Shown: positions 21,606-32,900, counted from the first letter of the stretch. The stretch: 64,000 nucleotides of DNA from Manduca sexta (GCF_014839805.1 NC_051131.1:15302913-15366912); one strand, 5' to 3'. The notes: generated from the letters alone by a model not told the origin. Program-made: numbers and translations.

Positions 21606-22082
21606 AATATTATTTTCTTTTTATTCTGTAAAGTTCTGCCAGGTTATGGAGGAAGTTCTATAGTCTCTAACAAGCATCTGCAGAAAGTTTTATTTTTGTA
21701 GTCGACATTAGCGAAATCGTCAATAAATGGTCGAAGCCAAAAATAGAAAAGGAAAACAAAAAATAATTAAATCAAATATCTAAACAAAATGATTAACTGA
21801 TAAGTTTATAATTTTCAAAGTGATTGAAATTATTTTACAACATAAAATTTGTGAGGAGAACCGAATTTGAGATACTTTAATAGGTCGACACCCTTGTTAC
21901 ATTTAAATTGAATTATCCCTTTCATCAGAAATCGAAATGAGGGGATCACGGTCCCCACTACGCACAGTTAACGAGCAACTTTAATGGAACCCACAGTATC
22001 GATTTTACGAATATATGAATTCATATGATAGTGTTATGTTTATACTTTCATATTTATTTTTATTATCGCTAGATGTATTTAG
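21606..22082. other. no feature recognised
   Basis: Nothing supported here. Confidence 0.4.
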
Positions 22083-22315
22083 ACTACCTCGGTGGCGTAG
22101 TTGTATTGCGTGCGAGGTGGTACCACCGCTCTGAATGTCCGGTCCAGGTTCGAATCCCGAGTCAGCCAATGTGATATTAGGTTTTTCTGCTACATCAGCC
22201 CGGAGTCTGGAATTTGTGCCTTATATGGCGATAGGCTTGCAAATTATCACATCATAGGACGGAACACACAAAGAACACGAACACTCTTTATTTACATTAA
22301 ATATTTGGTCTCATA
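22083..22315 (+). mobile_element. SINE-J, full length, tRNA-derived
   Basis: The best copy of the family. An A-box-like TGGCGTAGTTGT (about 22094-22105) and an intact B box GGTTCGAATCC (about 22148-22158) give the spacing of a tRNA promoter. The body contains CAGCCCGGAGTCTGGAATTT, TATGGCGATAGGCTTGC and ATCACATCATAGGACGGAA. The right end is AT-rich. The 71-codon frame across it is repeat sequence. Confidence 0.9.
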
Positions 22316-22814
22316 GCGGACAATAATTTTGCTATCTATTAACATTACCTGCTGTGTCATGCAGTATGTAATAATGGTCGTTAGTCATTAAACTACTACT
22401 TAGAAATAAACAGCAGCATTTGCTAGGAACTCCGGCATTTAAGAAACTTACCAGTACAAAATGTTATATCTACATTCTACACTTTCTATTGGAAATGATT
22501 TACGCCAACTGTTTTGCGTCATTAGGTGACAAAATTAAACCGATCCCTATATTTCGTCTAGTCTCTAACAAGCCATTGAAATAGCCCACATTTGCTGAAA
22601 TTATCTCTTTTTTAGAATTCATGACGTGTTACCAACAAAATAGGACTCTAATTTATACTAGATCTAAAAAAGTAACGTGCGTCCAACGATATCTTAATTA
22701 ATTATGTGTTAAAGAGAATATTAAATGAAGTTTGTGCTGATCAAATGTGTTTTGGTAGAGTCTACTGCACACTTAATGAGAAACCGGCCTTAGATACGCA
22801 GTGTTCTAGGGCCA
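22316..22814. other. no feature recognised
   Basis: Nothing supported here. Confidence 0.4.
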
Positions 22815-23045
22815 GCGCCTTTTTTTACTGTCTAGGCAAAATTACCACACTGCATCTGATAGTAAATAGAGTGTCGATTGACGTGAGACAGTTGTCTCTC
22901 GTCAGTTGATACAATTATGCCGGCCTATTTGAAATCGTATGTATACACGCTGATCGCGAAACGCGACATTATTAACACTATGGTGGGTTTTACACCTTGT
23001 GTACGGTGGTCGTTATCCAATTTCCAAATATTCTACCACCAGCAA
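22815..23045 (+). repeat. Rep-B, nearly full length
   Basis: Begins TTTTTTTACTG, then CTGCATCTGATAGTAAATAG, GCCGGCCTATTTGAA, the GTGTACGGTGGTCGTTATCC block and a final TTCTACCACCAGC. Confidence 0.88.
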
Positions 23046-23914
23046 TTTGGACTGTAAAGCACAAGTAGAGTTGTCCAAAATAAATGTTAAAATACTATTA
23101 TTTGAAATAGTTATATAGAGAGTTAAAAATATATAAATTGTTCCATTTGCATGACACTGTCAAAGGCAATACAAAGGGATGTCATACAGTTCCATACAAA
23201 AATTCACTGATTATTTTTATTTTAGCGTCGAGTAATGTTGCATGTATCGGCGTTATTTTTTTGGCAAAATTTCCAGAACGCCGGAATGTATGTGCGAGGC
23301 TTACGAAAACGGATGTATTTATTTTCATAAAAAAAAAACAAGTTATCCCCAGTTGGGAGATCTCTACATTTTTATTTGGTACACTTTAATGGATTAAACA
23401 CGAGACGCCGGCACCCGTGTATCCCCAAAGGGTTTTCTTGTTAATTTCGATATTTTGAAGGTTTTTTTTTGATGTACCAAAATGCGTTCACTTAGAATAT
23501 TAACACCCTCGATAGATTTATATTTATAGAATTTTTCATTTTAGTCCGAATCCAAGACATAAATAAACCAAGATATTAAGGTTTTCAGAGTCGTAGAGGA
23601 GCTGTATACTTTGTCGTTCTAGATATTCCTAATAGCAAGCTTTTATAAGCGAATTTTAATATCATGAGTTTGGGAAGCTACGAGTTTACTCACAGAAATA
23701 ATGGTGAGCATCCACCATGATCATATAGTGACATAGAAATTATAGATGTGTCAACTTTCGTGTTTAGCGATTGCCAACAGTGAAAGGATTTGTTTGGTCC
23801 TAGCCAACATAACGACTGTGCAAAACGCATTAGAAAATATGACACTTCATCCCTTTTGAGATTATGGTACTACCTGAGTAGAGCTATCCGATTTATCTAA
23901 CACAAAATTTTCAT
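23046..23914. other. no feature recognised
   Basis: The 83-codon frame at 23138-23389 has no domain, splice context or promoter that I can point to. Confidence 0.4.
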
Positions 23915-24030
23915 ATTATGATAAGCTCGCCCTCTATCACATTATGGGACGGAAGACGCAATTGTCAAAAAGTAGGTATATTGGTAGCAGTTCTGACTAA
24001 CTCTTTTGGGAATAAAGACGTGATGTGTAT
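23915..24030 (+). mobile_element. SINE-J 3' fragment
   Basis: TAAGCTCGCCCTCTATCACA, TTATGGGACGGAA and an eroded TTTGGGAATAAAGACGTGAT end. Confidence 0.65.
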
Positions 24031-24900
24031 TGAGCGCAAAGACACTTTTTCATATTTCATGATTTAAGCAGACGCCTGTGATATTTAAATATTTGTAACC
24101 CGCTAAGGTTTATAACAGCTTGGCTTTACAAGTTATAGTTTTAAATCCGTTTGTCAGTTACCGATTGCATTGGCTTATCATAGCTAAAGGTTGGTTATAA
24201 GTTTAAAATGTAGAGATGCTTTATACTCGCTTTAAACTCTCGCTGCATTACCCTTATAGGCCCTATAGAGAAACAGACTATAATACAAGAAGCTATTGGT
24301 TCAACCCCGTGTCGAGAAATCAGTAATGAGCAAAATCCATAGTCTTTCAGAGTTTCTAATTCTACGATATTATACATATAGTGTACTGCGTTATTGAAAA
24401 TGCGCGAGGCCGATGGATATATTAAATTCACAATCATGTAAAAATATATATATTAATATACACCTACATTATTAAATATAATAGAGGCCTAAATTTGATA
24501 TTAATTATGATTATAAAGCTTTAACATCCATTTTGATGTGCCCGACTATAAGAAACAAAAGACGTGCCCTATAATTAATATATTTCTTCCGATGCGAGAA
24601 TCAAAGGAGCAATATATCAAATAACAGCCACGGGACGGCTTCACAACGGAATCTATTTATATAACGTATAATAGGCTACCGTTTCAGCTCCCCATCGTGC
24701 AAAATTATTCAATAAGCAAGCACGTAATACGATGAAAAAGTAACTGAAATAATCTACATACAGCCACGTGTTTCACTTCCATATTTCATCCTTTTCTAAC
24801 GCAAACAACGTGAAAGAGTCGACATTATTTCGAAATAAATGCTCAACTTGTTACGTATGGTAAAAAATGTTATGTTAAAAATATGATCGTGTTCGATTAT
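24031..24900. other. no feature recognised
   Basis: AT-rich DNA. The 80-codon minus frame at 24195-24437 is unsupported. Confidence 0.4.
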
Positions 24901-24924
24901 GGAATGCGTGTTCGAGTTGGAAGT

Positions 24925-24995
24925 TTGAATCGCGGGACCCTCGCCCGGGGCAGGGCGGGGCTACCGGCCCACGCATGCGTACCCCACACACCTCT
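24925..24995. promoter_or_regulatory. very GC-rich patch with GC-box-like motifs
   Basis: About 70 bp dominated by G and C, including CCCGGGGCAGGGCGGGGC and a GCATGC palindrome. It stands alone in AT-rich DNA about 430 bp upstream of the candidate first exon at 25420. It could be an upstream control element. It could also be unrelated, since such GC boxes are not usual in insects. Confidence 0.35.
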
Positions 24996-25399
24996 GAAAT
25001 ACGATTCCCCATAATTCCAAGAATGATTACTTGTTGGGAATTTAATTTGGATGTGCTTAGAAAATGTGTCTTGTTGTTAATGCGAGACATCAAAACGTGG
25101 AAACACAAATTGAAATTAACATTGAACGCCGAATGTTTTTGTTTCGGATTTGTAATTAAATTAAGTGGTTTCGTAATGGATTTTGAATTATTTCCACTTT
25201 TTAAATGTAATTAATTGACAACATAATAATTCGTGATACTTAGAATAAACATAAATGGCAATTGTTTAAAATTTCATAAAAGAAAATTATTTATTAAACA
25301 ACTTCATAAATTGATATAATTTTTACAATAAAAAAATTAAAATATCATTCTACAAAATCTACCATTTTGAGGTGTGGTAGAAATTTCGGTAACTTTTTC

Positions 25400-25688
25400 C
25401 CACTAGGCTAGCAACACAGTCATTCCGCGGCAGTCGGCGGCCGACAGCGGCGCGCGACCGACGCGTCATGCTGGCTCGGCTATTATGACATTCGAACTCT
25501 TTGTGTCGCGCGCGAAATGACACTTCTGTTTAACAAAAATAATTCTATACGCGATGGATGCCTCACGAAACGAGTGAAAGTGTGTTAAATTAAAACATTA
25601 ATTATATAGTTTGTATTGTTAGTTTAAAGTTTTTGTGAACATGTTAATACATTATAATGTTGAAAATATCGTTTTATAGTGACCGCCG
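25400..25688 (+). promoter_or_regulatory. candidate promoter and non-coding first exon
   Basis: A CpG-rich block (25420-25535, many CGCG and CGGC motifs) appears abruptly in AT-rich DNA and contains an initiator-like TCATTC at 25420-25425. Downstream, 25681-25688 (GACCGCCG) meets GTGAGT at 25689-25694, a textbook 5' splice site. Between them there is no long frame, only short ATG-initiated frames. The combination fits a promoter plus an untranslated first exon of about 270 nt whose coding exons lie beyond this window or in unrecognised pieces. The gene cannot be identified. No second exon with a matching acceptor could be confirmed, so this remains a prediction. Confidence 0.4.
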
Positions 25689-25694
25689 GTGAGT

Positions 25695-26412
25695 ATTTAT
25701 GATAATTATTTAAAAAAAATATGGGTTTTAATTTATTACTTAAAAACGTTTTCTAAGGATTTTATAATAAAATTTACTTTGATTTATTTATAATAGCTTA
25801 CTTATCTTTTTGTATCAAATTATTTAAATGGAAAAATAGTTGACTTTATTACAAGCGATAATGAATTATAATATATTTAATTATAATTTTACGATATAAT
25901 TCGGGATTTGACTTTTTTATATTATGCGAACTCAACTTGTTCTAGAATTATAATTGTTATCAAGTTATTAAAAAAAAAGTATATTACATTGCTCGAATTG
26001 AAAAGGGTTTAGTGTGATATAAATTATTTAAATTTATTTTTTTGCTTTATGCGGTGTTATCTATGTAAATTAAATTTCATAAAAAAAAAACAAGTTTGCT
26101 CCTTCACAAGGAACATAAATAAATTATAAGCATATTCTCGGCATTTCGCATCGCTCTTTATATTCTCGGAGTAATCTAGTTGTGTAGCACTTATTGTATT
26201 ACTTTCTATTGTATGGAAATTTAATACAAAAAGAAAAGCCGTGGAAAGCTACAAGAGACTAGACTCGACCTATTTTATAGTCTGTAATTTTATTTTACTG
26301 TACGACGTAAACTTTTTTTTTCTCTTCCTATGTCTACATCTTAAGAACAATTCACTTCCTTCCTACAAGACTTTTTATACTTAAATCCTTTTACGCAATA
26401 TAGACGATAAAA
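25695..26412. other. AT-rich stretch, possibly start of an intron
   Basis: Very AT-rich with poly-A and poly-T runs, following directly on the GTGAGT donor-like site. No feature is seen inside. Confidence 0.35.
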
Positions 26413-26682
26413 TTACTTTTTTCTAACAAAGCCAAGCTTTTTTCTGGAAATTCTGGTGCGGGACTTTACCCGTTGGACCGGAGTATTATCGCCGGGCCAT
26501 ACGAGGCAGGCCAGAATGGCCTGAGCAATTAACCTACGCTCAACCCCCATAATCGTAGCGGCCTCTACGAGTTGCGTAGCAATTAGTGCTACGCCGTAGC
26601 GTCGTAGCCACGTTACGTAATTATGGGCGTTTAGAACCACGCGGTTAGAGTGAAAAATTGTTGGCGCGTTTTTAAAGCTCAT
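26413..26682 (-). other. 89-codon frame with Oct-8 units, likely repeat-derived
   Basis: A minus-strand frame from ATG at 26682 to TAA in AT-rich DNA, with a GC-richer body than its flanks. I recognise no domain. The centre (about 26565-26615) is made of CGTAGC-type octamers and a palindrome CGTAGCAATTAGTGCTACG that recurs almost unchanged at 28422-28441, so at least part of the frame is repeat DNA. The block is also bounded by CCCATAAT (about 26548) and ATTATGGG (about 26620), a weak inverted pair. A real short protein is possible but unlikely. Confidence 0.3.
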
Positions 26683-26912
26683 ATTGTGAAAATTAATAGA
26701 TTTTCACAGCTTGTGTAGAAACATTTTGTGGAAAACTAACCCAGAGTACAAAATAATAAATTAACGTAGGTTGAATATTTTTCGTTGTTTGCTTAATAGT
26801 TGTTTTAGTAACCTACGAATGTAGCCAAATTTGCCGAGATATGTCAGTTACCGAAGGTTTTAGATCGTGATTGTGTTGTAATCATAGACATTATTCACGT
26901 GAGAGCAAATGA

Positions 26913-26978
26913 GAGAAAAACACTCTTTATGTCATTAGACTTGATTTATCAAGTGTAATGACAGAAAGAGTGTTTCTC
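26913..26978. repeat. long hairpin, about 30-bp arms and 4-nt loop
   Basis: 26913-26944 and 26949-26978 are complementary with very few mismatches or bulges. The arms contain AACACTCTTT and AAAGAGTGTTT, and close with CTTGA-TTTA-TCAAG. Such a tight palindrome is typical of a small MITE. The loop is smaller than in usual insect microRNA precursors, so I do not call it a microRNA. Confidence 0.7.
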
Positions 26979-27027
26979 AGGGAGTAGTTTTAAAATTCAC
27001 AATAAAAATATCTTACTTCTAATATTA

Positions 27028-27235
27028 AAAATATTATAAATGTATAAGTTTATGAAAATATTTGGGCGTTTGTATGTTCGTGATAATAAAGAACTCAGAA
27101 ACAAGTGAACAAATTTGAATGAAATTTGGCCAATGGGTAGACCATATCCTGGATTTAACACATAGACTCTTATCATTTCCTCTCATAGAAAAAATAGGAC
27201 ATTTAATATTACTTTTAAATAGATAACGCTGGTGT
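27028..27235 (+). repeat. Rep-K, LINE-tail-like
   Basis: Contains AAATTTGAATGAAATTTGGC, GGTAGACCATATCCTGGATT and AACACATAGACTC in the order known from degenerate lepidopteran LINE ends. Confidence 0.65.
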
Positions 27236-27257
27236 CCTACAGTTGATGTTATTTGCT

Positions 27258-27425
27258 ATACAGATTTAGGGACTGAAATAAAACTATTTGCGGATTTGAC
27301 CGCGGTTTTGTATTATCATTTTGTTCCAACGTTTCGAAGATTTTCCAGCCTTCGTAGTCATGGCGTGCACTGAGGTGTGGGTCATCCGAATTTATTTCAA
27401 TGTCTTATATTCGCGTAAATAAGAA
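27258..27425 (+). repeat. Rep-D, diverged
   Basis: GACCGCGGTTTTGT, AACGTTTCGAAGATTTTCCA, GCCTTCGTAGTCATGG and TTTCAATGTCTTATATTCGC follow the Rep-D order. It has no perfect palindrome like the copy at 18152. Confidence 0.75.
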
Positions 27426-27861
27426 TTACTATGATTTAGGGACTTTTGTATAGGCAAAGGTACATCACGTGGCCAAAGCCGCGAGCAACACACAGTACTT
27501 AATAAAACGAAATATGTGTAACACATTAAAGATTTATAAACTTTATAAAATAATGCTTGTTGGTATAATTCCAGTTATTACAGAGTACTAAACAGATAGC
27601 GCTGTTAACGTTTTATTTTCGCAACTTTCGCAAAGTAGTAAATTGTTCGCCATCAGGTGCGTTCTCTAGTTTATAGATAAATAGTCTTCAGTGTTTCCAA
27701 CTTTTTAATACTGGAGCATTAAACTTTTGCTACGTAACGTTGAATTTTCTAAGCTGAATATAGTGTTATAGGATGCTTATTTTCAAAACTGATACCTAAG
27801 TACTATCAAAATAAAGCCTATAATTGGCACAAGGTTTTCGAGCAAGTTAACTATCTGATAC

Positions 27862-27946
27862 AAAGGTGTAATAATTGTGTGCTTTTGGGATTTGAACCTG
27901 CGGATATTCGTCTCAGCGGTCCGTTCCAAATTAGGCTATCGTCGCT
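27862..27946 (-). mobile_element. SINE-A head fragment
   Basis: Only the tRNA-like head is left: B box (GGTTCAAATCC on the minus strand) and a shortened A-box side ending GCGACGATAGCC. The internal distance is reduced by several bases. Confidence 0.8.
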
Positions 27947-27959
27947 TCGGTATTAGTTA

Positions 27960-28410
27960 TATATATATGTGAAAGATTTGGGTTGTAATCATGCACAAGA
28001 AATGAACATTACGAATACGTATATGTTTCTTTGTGTGAAAATCATACCTTCGAACTCGGAACCATTCTGAAGACAAGTTGGGGTGCTATTTATAATGAGA
28101 AAATAATCCGTAAATTTTTTCCTCTAGCGAATCTAATAATACCTGGGAACCGCATCGCCACAGGTAGAGCAATTATCATTTATTTTCATTAATCAATTAA
28201 TTACGTCAACATAATTTGTTTCTAGTAACGCGACATATTGATATATTTATTAATTCCCAATTTAACATAAGTAGTAAGTACACTATAATTTGCTCTACTA
28301 TTGATTAACATTATGTTAAACATTCAGTTTAAGTAATCAAGTAAAGTGATACTTTATTAAAGCACCGTTGATACCTCTTCTATGAGATTAGAAACAATTC
28401 TGCATTTACG
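27960..28410. other. no feature recognised
   Basis: AT-rich DNA with a short TA-repeat tract at about 27958-27967. Confidence 0.4.
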
Positions 28411-28415
28411 AGAAA

Positions 28416-28483
28416 TAATCTCCGTAGCCATTAGTGCTACGACGCTACGGCACTACGGCACTACGCCGCTACGGGCTACGGCG
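28416..28483 (+). repeat. Oct-8 tandem array, six octamers
   Basis: 28436-28483 divides without remainder into GCTACGAC, GCTACGGC, ACTACGGC, ACTACGCC, GCTACGGG and CTACGGCG. The preceding CCGTAGCCATTAGTGCTACG matches 26578-26597 with one change. The right half can pair with the left (CTACGCCG with CGGCGTAG). Similar arrays lie at 35053-35092 and 53725-53764. Confidence 0.85.
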
Positions 28484-29271
28484 TAGTACGTACGTAGAAC
28501 GTTCAGTTACATTGTTAATTAGCGTCTTGCATGTAAAGTTAAACGCGAGGACTTGTTGCTACTGAAAGTCGAATTAGAAGATAACGATGTGGTTTACAAC
28601 ATGTAAGTTTTAGTTAAGGAAAAATGTGTTCATTTAAGAATAGGTTTCTAAAGTGTATAAAATGAATATGTTGGAAATATGGTTAATATTTAAGAGATTT
28701 ATTGAGTATCAATGAGTAGATATAATATGAAGACTCGATTTATTCGCCCGTTGTAATGAGTCACGATTAGAGCTTATTTAATGTACCTTGTCGACGCTAC
28801 GCTACGCCAGCACAATTATTACATGATTAAATAATTACATAAGTGCATCATCAATTGGTAACAATTTCCTTAATAGAACTCGCAACACTGTCAAATTTAA
28901 ACATAAATACAGCTAAAAAAGAAATTTACAATACTAAAATATTACATACAGATTCTTTATAGCGTAGGTTTAATGGGATAGAATTTTTAAAACCTATCCA
29001 CTGAGGTAGTTTAATCTCTTTACATACGGCCAGTTCCAACATAATTTAGTATCAGATTAACATCCGATTGGCTTCCTACCACCCGTCTATTGCCAAGTGT
29101 CAATGTAATATATGGCCGTTCAGCGACCGCTTACTGGAGCGGAATAATGATGGCAACTGATGAGATAAATGGAACAGTGCATAGATCATGACGTGGATAC
29201 GGAAAGAATAGATAGAGTTACACTTTGATCCGTTTGAATGAAGAACATTAAACTCTATTCTACGCTAATAC
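28484..29271. other. no feature recognised
   Basis: Mostly AT-rich. A further short GACGCTACGCTACG lies at about 28794-28807, a likely outlier of Oct-8. Confidence 0.4.
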
Positions 29272-29525
29272 AGGTGGTAGGTCTCTCGTGTGGGAGTGTC
29301 CGCCTGGGTAGGTACCACAACAATATCTATTTCTGCCGCTAAGCAGCAGTGTTCATACATCGTTGTGTTCCAGTTTGAAGAACATTGCAGTCAGTGTAAC
29401 ATAATTAGACTGAACATCTCATGTCTCAGGATTGCGAGCTCAGTGGAACATCAAAAATACTTTGTAATTCAAGGTTTTCGATGGTGATGGGGAACGGCAA
29501 GCTCGTTTTGTCATTGAATAAAAAA
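29272..29525 (+). repeat. Rep-C with the extended left part
   Basis: Starts GGTGGTAGGTCTCTCGTGTG, then TGTCCGCCTGGGTAGGTACC, TATTTCTGCCGC, the ACATCTCATGTCTCAGGAT block and a final GAACGGCAAGCTCGTTTTGTC. It lacks the segment with TTTATGGGCGG. Overlapping 65- and 111-codon frames start in it and are not supported. Confidence 0.85.
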
Positions 29526-30145
29526 AAATTGGGCAACTTCCCTTCTGTAATTTATGTCAAATCTAATTATTATTCGAACGATCTGCAGCTCGCATTTATG
29601 CATATTAGTACTCATATGATGGTCGGGTTCCCTTTAAAAATTCACCTTTCGCCACTGTTGCCTCGCGTTATATTTTATAGAAAACATTTCGATTCAATCA
29701 CACTAATAGGGCTGCGAGTAAAGCTAGAGGTTACATTAAATATAATATTAATGTAGCGTGCACCACAACACGCCATTGATAATGCTTTTGATTATTGACT
29801 GCGAATGTATATTTTATAGATTTTTCAATGTCACTGAATAATTATGTCTATTTGAAAATACAGGTCAGAGTTATTTTGTTTGTTTTTTGATACCTCGTTG
29901 TTTTAATATCCCTATGGTTATAACTGTAATATAATGATATTTTTAGTATATACAACAATTATAAAAGCAATGTAAATCTAACCCTATAAATTATTATGGC
30001 TAACACCATCTTAATATTATGTACATTCTGCTTTGTGAATTGCATTGTGAATGCGTCGCTAACTCTTAAAAAAACAATAAACTACTCTCATCACAATTTT
30101 TAGGCCGATTATTATCATTTTAAAAATATAATGGAATTAAATAAA
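29526..30145. other. no feature recognised
   Basis: Nothing supported beyond the chance frame that enters from Rep-C. Confidence 0.4.
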
Positions 30146-30297
30146 GTCGTTTTCAATAAACGATCTCAACGTTAAATCCAATTCCGAGAATGAACCAATC
30201 AAAATAACTTATTTGTACGCATGTTGAAAAAACTTCTGATTGGTCCATTTTTGAAATAGATTGGAAAAATCGATTAAGATCCTTTATTGAAAATGAC
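30146..30297. mobile_element. MITE-like inverted-repeat element, about 150 bp
   Basis: The left arm (30146-30204: GTCGTTTTCAATAAACGATC, then GAACCAATCAAAA) and the right arm (about 30234-30297: TTCTGATTGGTCC, then GATCCTTTATTGAAAATGAC) are complementary with scattered mismatches over nearly 60 bp. The centre is about 30 nt. There is no coding capacity. Confidence 0.75.
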
Positions 30298-30720
30298 AGA
30301 TAATCAAAATATACATGAGTGTGAAATGTAGGATCAGTTATTCATTTACCATTCTTACCGTCATAATGTAATAAATACCCCATACGAATATAACACAAAG
30401 ACAATGCCGCAACCCTAAAACTTGACGCGATATGCACAACACTGTAGGCTTTTAAACGTATTTAATTTAATATCCACGCACAAAGGTAAAAAGCGTGCAA
30501 GGTAACAGTAATTCAATATATTTAGCCGGTTGCCGCCCGTCAGGGGTAATTTTTACCCGGGCTACATGCTAAAACGCAGCCTACGTTCGCGAGACGCCTG
30601 ATTTAAATCACTTTATGACATCAATATTTCGTTGTAAGTATGTCGTTTCCGAACGAAACGTGTCTTAATATCATTTACATTGGGGTGAAATTTGCCTTGA
30701 GGTTTTTAATTTCACGCATA
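30298..30720. other. no gene; small GGGTAA hairpin
   Basis: A GGGTAA-TTT-TTACCC palindrome at about 30544-30558 lies in a GC-richer patch (30525-30600). Otherwise unremarkable. Confidence 0.45.
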
Positions 30721-30721
30721 C

Positions 30722-30870
30722 ACAGATGATGCATTTATCCACGAAGGGGTATTCAGAGGCGCAACCAGGGCATCCACTTTTTGCGAAGTGTGTTCCGTCC
30801 CACGATGTGCTAGGGGGCGACACGCATCGCCCACTTTCACATATTGGTATTGGGCACAAATTCCAGATTT
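30722..30870 (-). mobile_element. SINE-J 3' part, minus strand
   Basis: TATCCACGAAGGGGTATTCA, AGTGTGTTCCGTCCCACGAT, GGGGGCGACACGCATCGCCC and CACAAATTCCAGA in reversed SINE-J order. Two overlapping frames here are repeat sequence. Confidence 0.8.
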
Positions 30871-31529
30871 TGATTTTGTTGCAATTTTTATGATTAATAT
30901 GATATGTATAACACTATGCTCCATTCCAAGGTAGGTAGAGGTGCCGCTAAACGAAATGGGCACTCTATAACCTCACAAGAGGCATAATTTAAAATACACG
31001 CAGAAAGTCATGTTTTTCGAATTTATTTTAATTAATTATGATTAGTAAACTTAATGCTCATTCTCAGGGTGAAAAGTAGTTTATAGCAGTCAAGGGTAAT
31101 GTAGTTTCCTATTGGTGAAAGAATTTTCGAAATTTGTAGTATTCACCATAACAGACATTGAATTTTATTTTCTCACAATGTTAGTTCCGATAAGTATATC
31201 ATTGCAAAATAATTGAATATACGACCTCATCGTTTTCACAACTCCAATTCACCGACCTGATACTCCGAGCTGAACTGGTTCGTGTTTTCGTCCGTGTGAA
31301 AGTCTCGGTTGAATTTCAATCAGGCTACAGAAAAGTATGAATATAATTGACCTCCTTAGATACTGGCGTGCACGCTGCAGAGGTCAAGCATCTTTGGTTA
31401 CGCCGAACAGATAATATGAAATTTTTTTCTTTATTCCACTCATTTATGTCTTATTTTCATTTTTGTCTTCTATAATATTAGACGTGAATAACATTGGCTC
31501 ATATTATGTATTATTAGGTGTTTCTCGCG
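30871..31529. other. no feature recognised
   Basis: AT-rich DNA. Confidence 0.4.
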
Positions 31530-31800
31530 GCTTCAGCCCCTTTAAAAGTTTTTCTCGTCAAAGCCCCTAAACCACACTAGATAGTGCTATCTTTATGACG
31601 TCATTAGATTAAAATATTTAATTATTTACTATGAGAGGAAGCTACCGTGATAAAAATTAGGCTCTGTGTTAGGATATGGTCTATCTGTCTGCTAAATTAT
31701 ATCGAAATCTCTTCAGCTGATTCTGAGTCTATTCTACTAAACATCCAAATATCCAATAATTATCACAAACTTTCGCACTAATATCAGCAAGACAAGGTTG
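31530..31800 (-). repeat. Rep-K, minus strand
   Basis: GCGGCTTCAGCCCCTTTAAA at the left, AGGATATGGTCTATCTGTCT in the middle and ATCACAAACTTTCGCACTAA at the right, in reverse of the order seen at 27028-27235. Confidence 0.65.
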
Positions 31801-32900
31801 AATAAAGAGATTTTTGTTAAGTATTTTAGTAATTAAAGGGACGTAATCTCGCGAAGAGTAAAAAACATTTTAATTATAATTAGTAAATTACCAGTTCACT
31901 GTACTTTTATCCACTGATGCTATAAGACAAGAGCTTATCTAAAAATCCGTATGAAAATTTGAATACCAAATATTGCAATATTTTATTATAGCGGTCTTGT
32001 ATTTAATTTAATAAGCAAGTAATACATGTAGCCTATGTGCTTTTAAGCTAGGCTTAAGTTCCAGGTAGTAGTGATTGCGAATAAGGCTTAAATCTTGAGT
32101 TAAGTCTGAGCTCCTATCTTGGAGAGCCATTAGGCTTTGGGTACAGGATATTGTTAAAACGGCATCCATCGTTAAGCTGCATCGAAAAGCTCTAGCAAGT
32201 CGCTCTCAAAATATTGAAAAGTTTTAAATTTCTATCAAATCTCCCTGTGCTTTTTGTGTTAAAGCTTTTTAAGCTGTGTTGTATTCAGGCGATTGGGCGG
32301 CCGTGACTATCTGACAGTTTCAGATTTGTGATCGTACTTATGTAAATTAGGCACATGTGCATTAAATATCTTAATACTGAGAATATATTTTGAGGCAGTC
32401 TGGACTCCGTACGGCTGTTTATTCGAAGGCTTATAGTGTTAATATAATTAAGCTTCTGTGTCATCGTGGTGAGTTAAATTGCTCTTCCGGTTCTCGTCTT
32501 TACATAATTCGTATATTATAAAGCAATACCTCAGCTAGTTTATTGGCTAAATCAGATAACATGAATACCTTAATGGTACCTTGTTAATATTTTGCAGAAA
32601 ATTAAAGTAAAGTGGCATTGATGTTGTGCTTTCGGTAAGATTTTTGTAGGTTAAAAGACCTATATATTTTGGTCTACGTACAAACTATTAAGTTTTGTAT
32701 ATATTTATGGGCGTGGTGACACATGACCCACTAGCTCGCTTACCGGCTATGTTATAAAAAAAAATGGAAACATCTATAAATCGCTCATCGATATAACAGA
32801 TCCTGTGGGTAAAGTTTGAAAAACTCGAAACTCTATGTTAAATAGTCTCGATTCGGATACTTTGGACGAAATCCAAGTGTCAAACAACGTCCGACTTGGC
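31801..32900. other. no feature recognised; contig end
   Basis: Several AAGCTTTT and TTAAGCTNNG tracts around 31920-32280, otherwise AT-rich. It runs up to the first assembly gap. Confidence 0.4.

Noticed and set aside
26913..26978. MicroRNA precursor
   Set aside because: The loop is only 4 nt and the arms are almost fully paired, more like a MITE than a microRNA.
29421..29756. 111-codon frame downstream of Rep-C
   Set aside because: It starts in the repeat and continues in AT-rich DNA with no motif or splice context.
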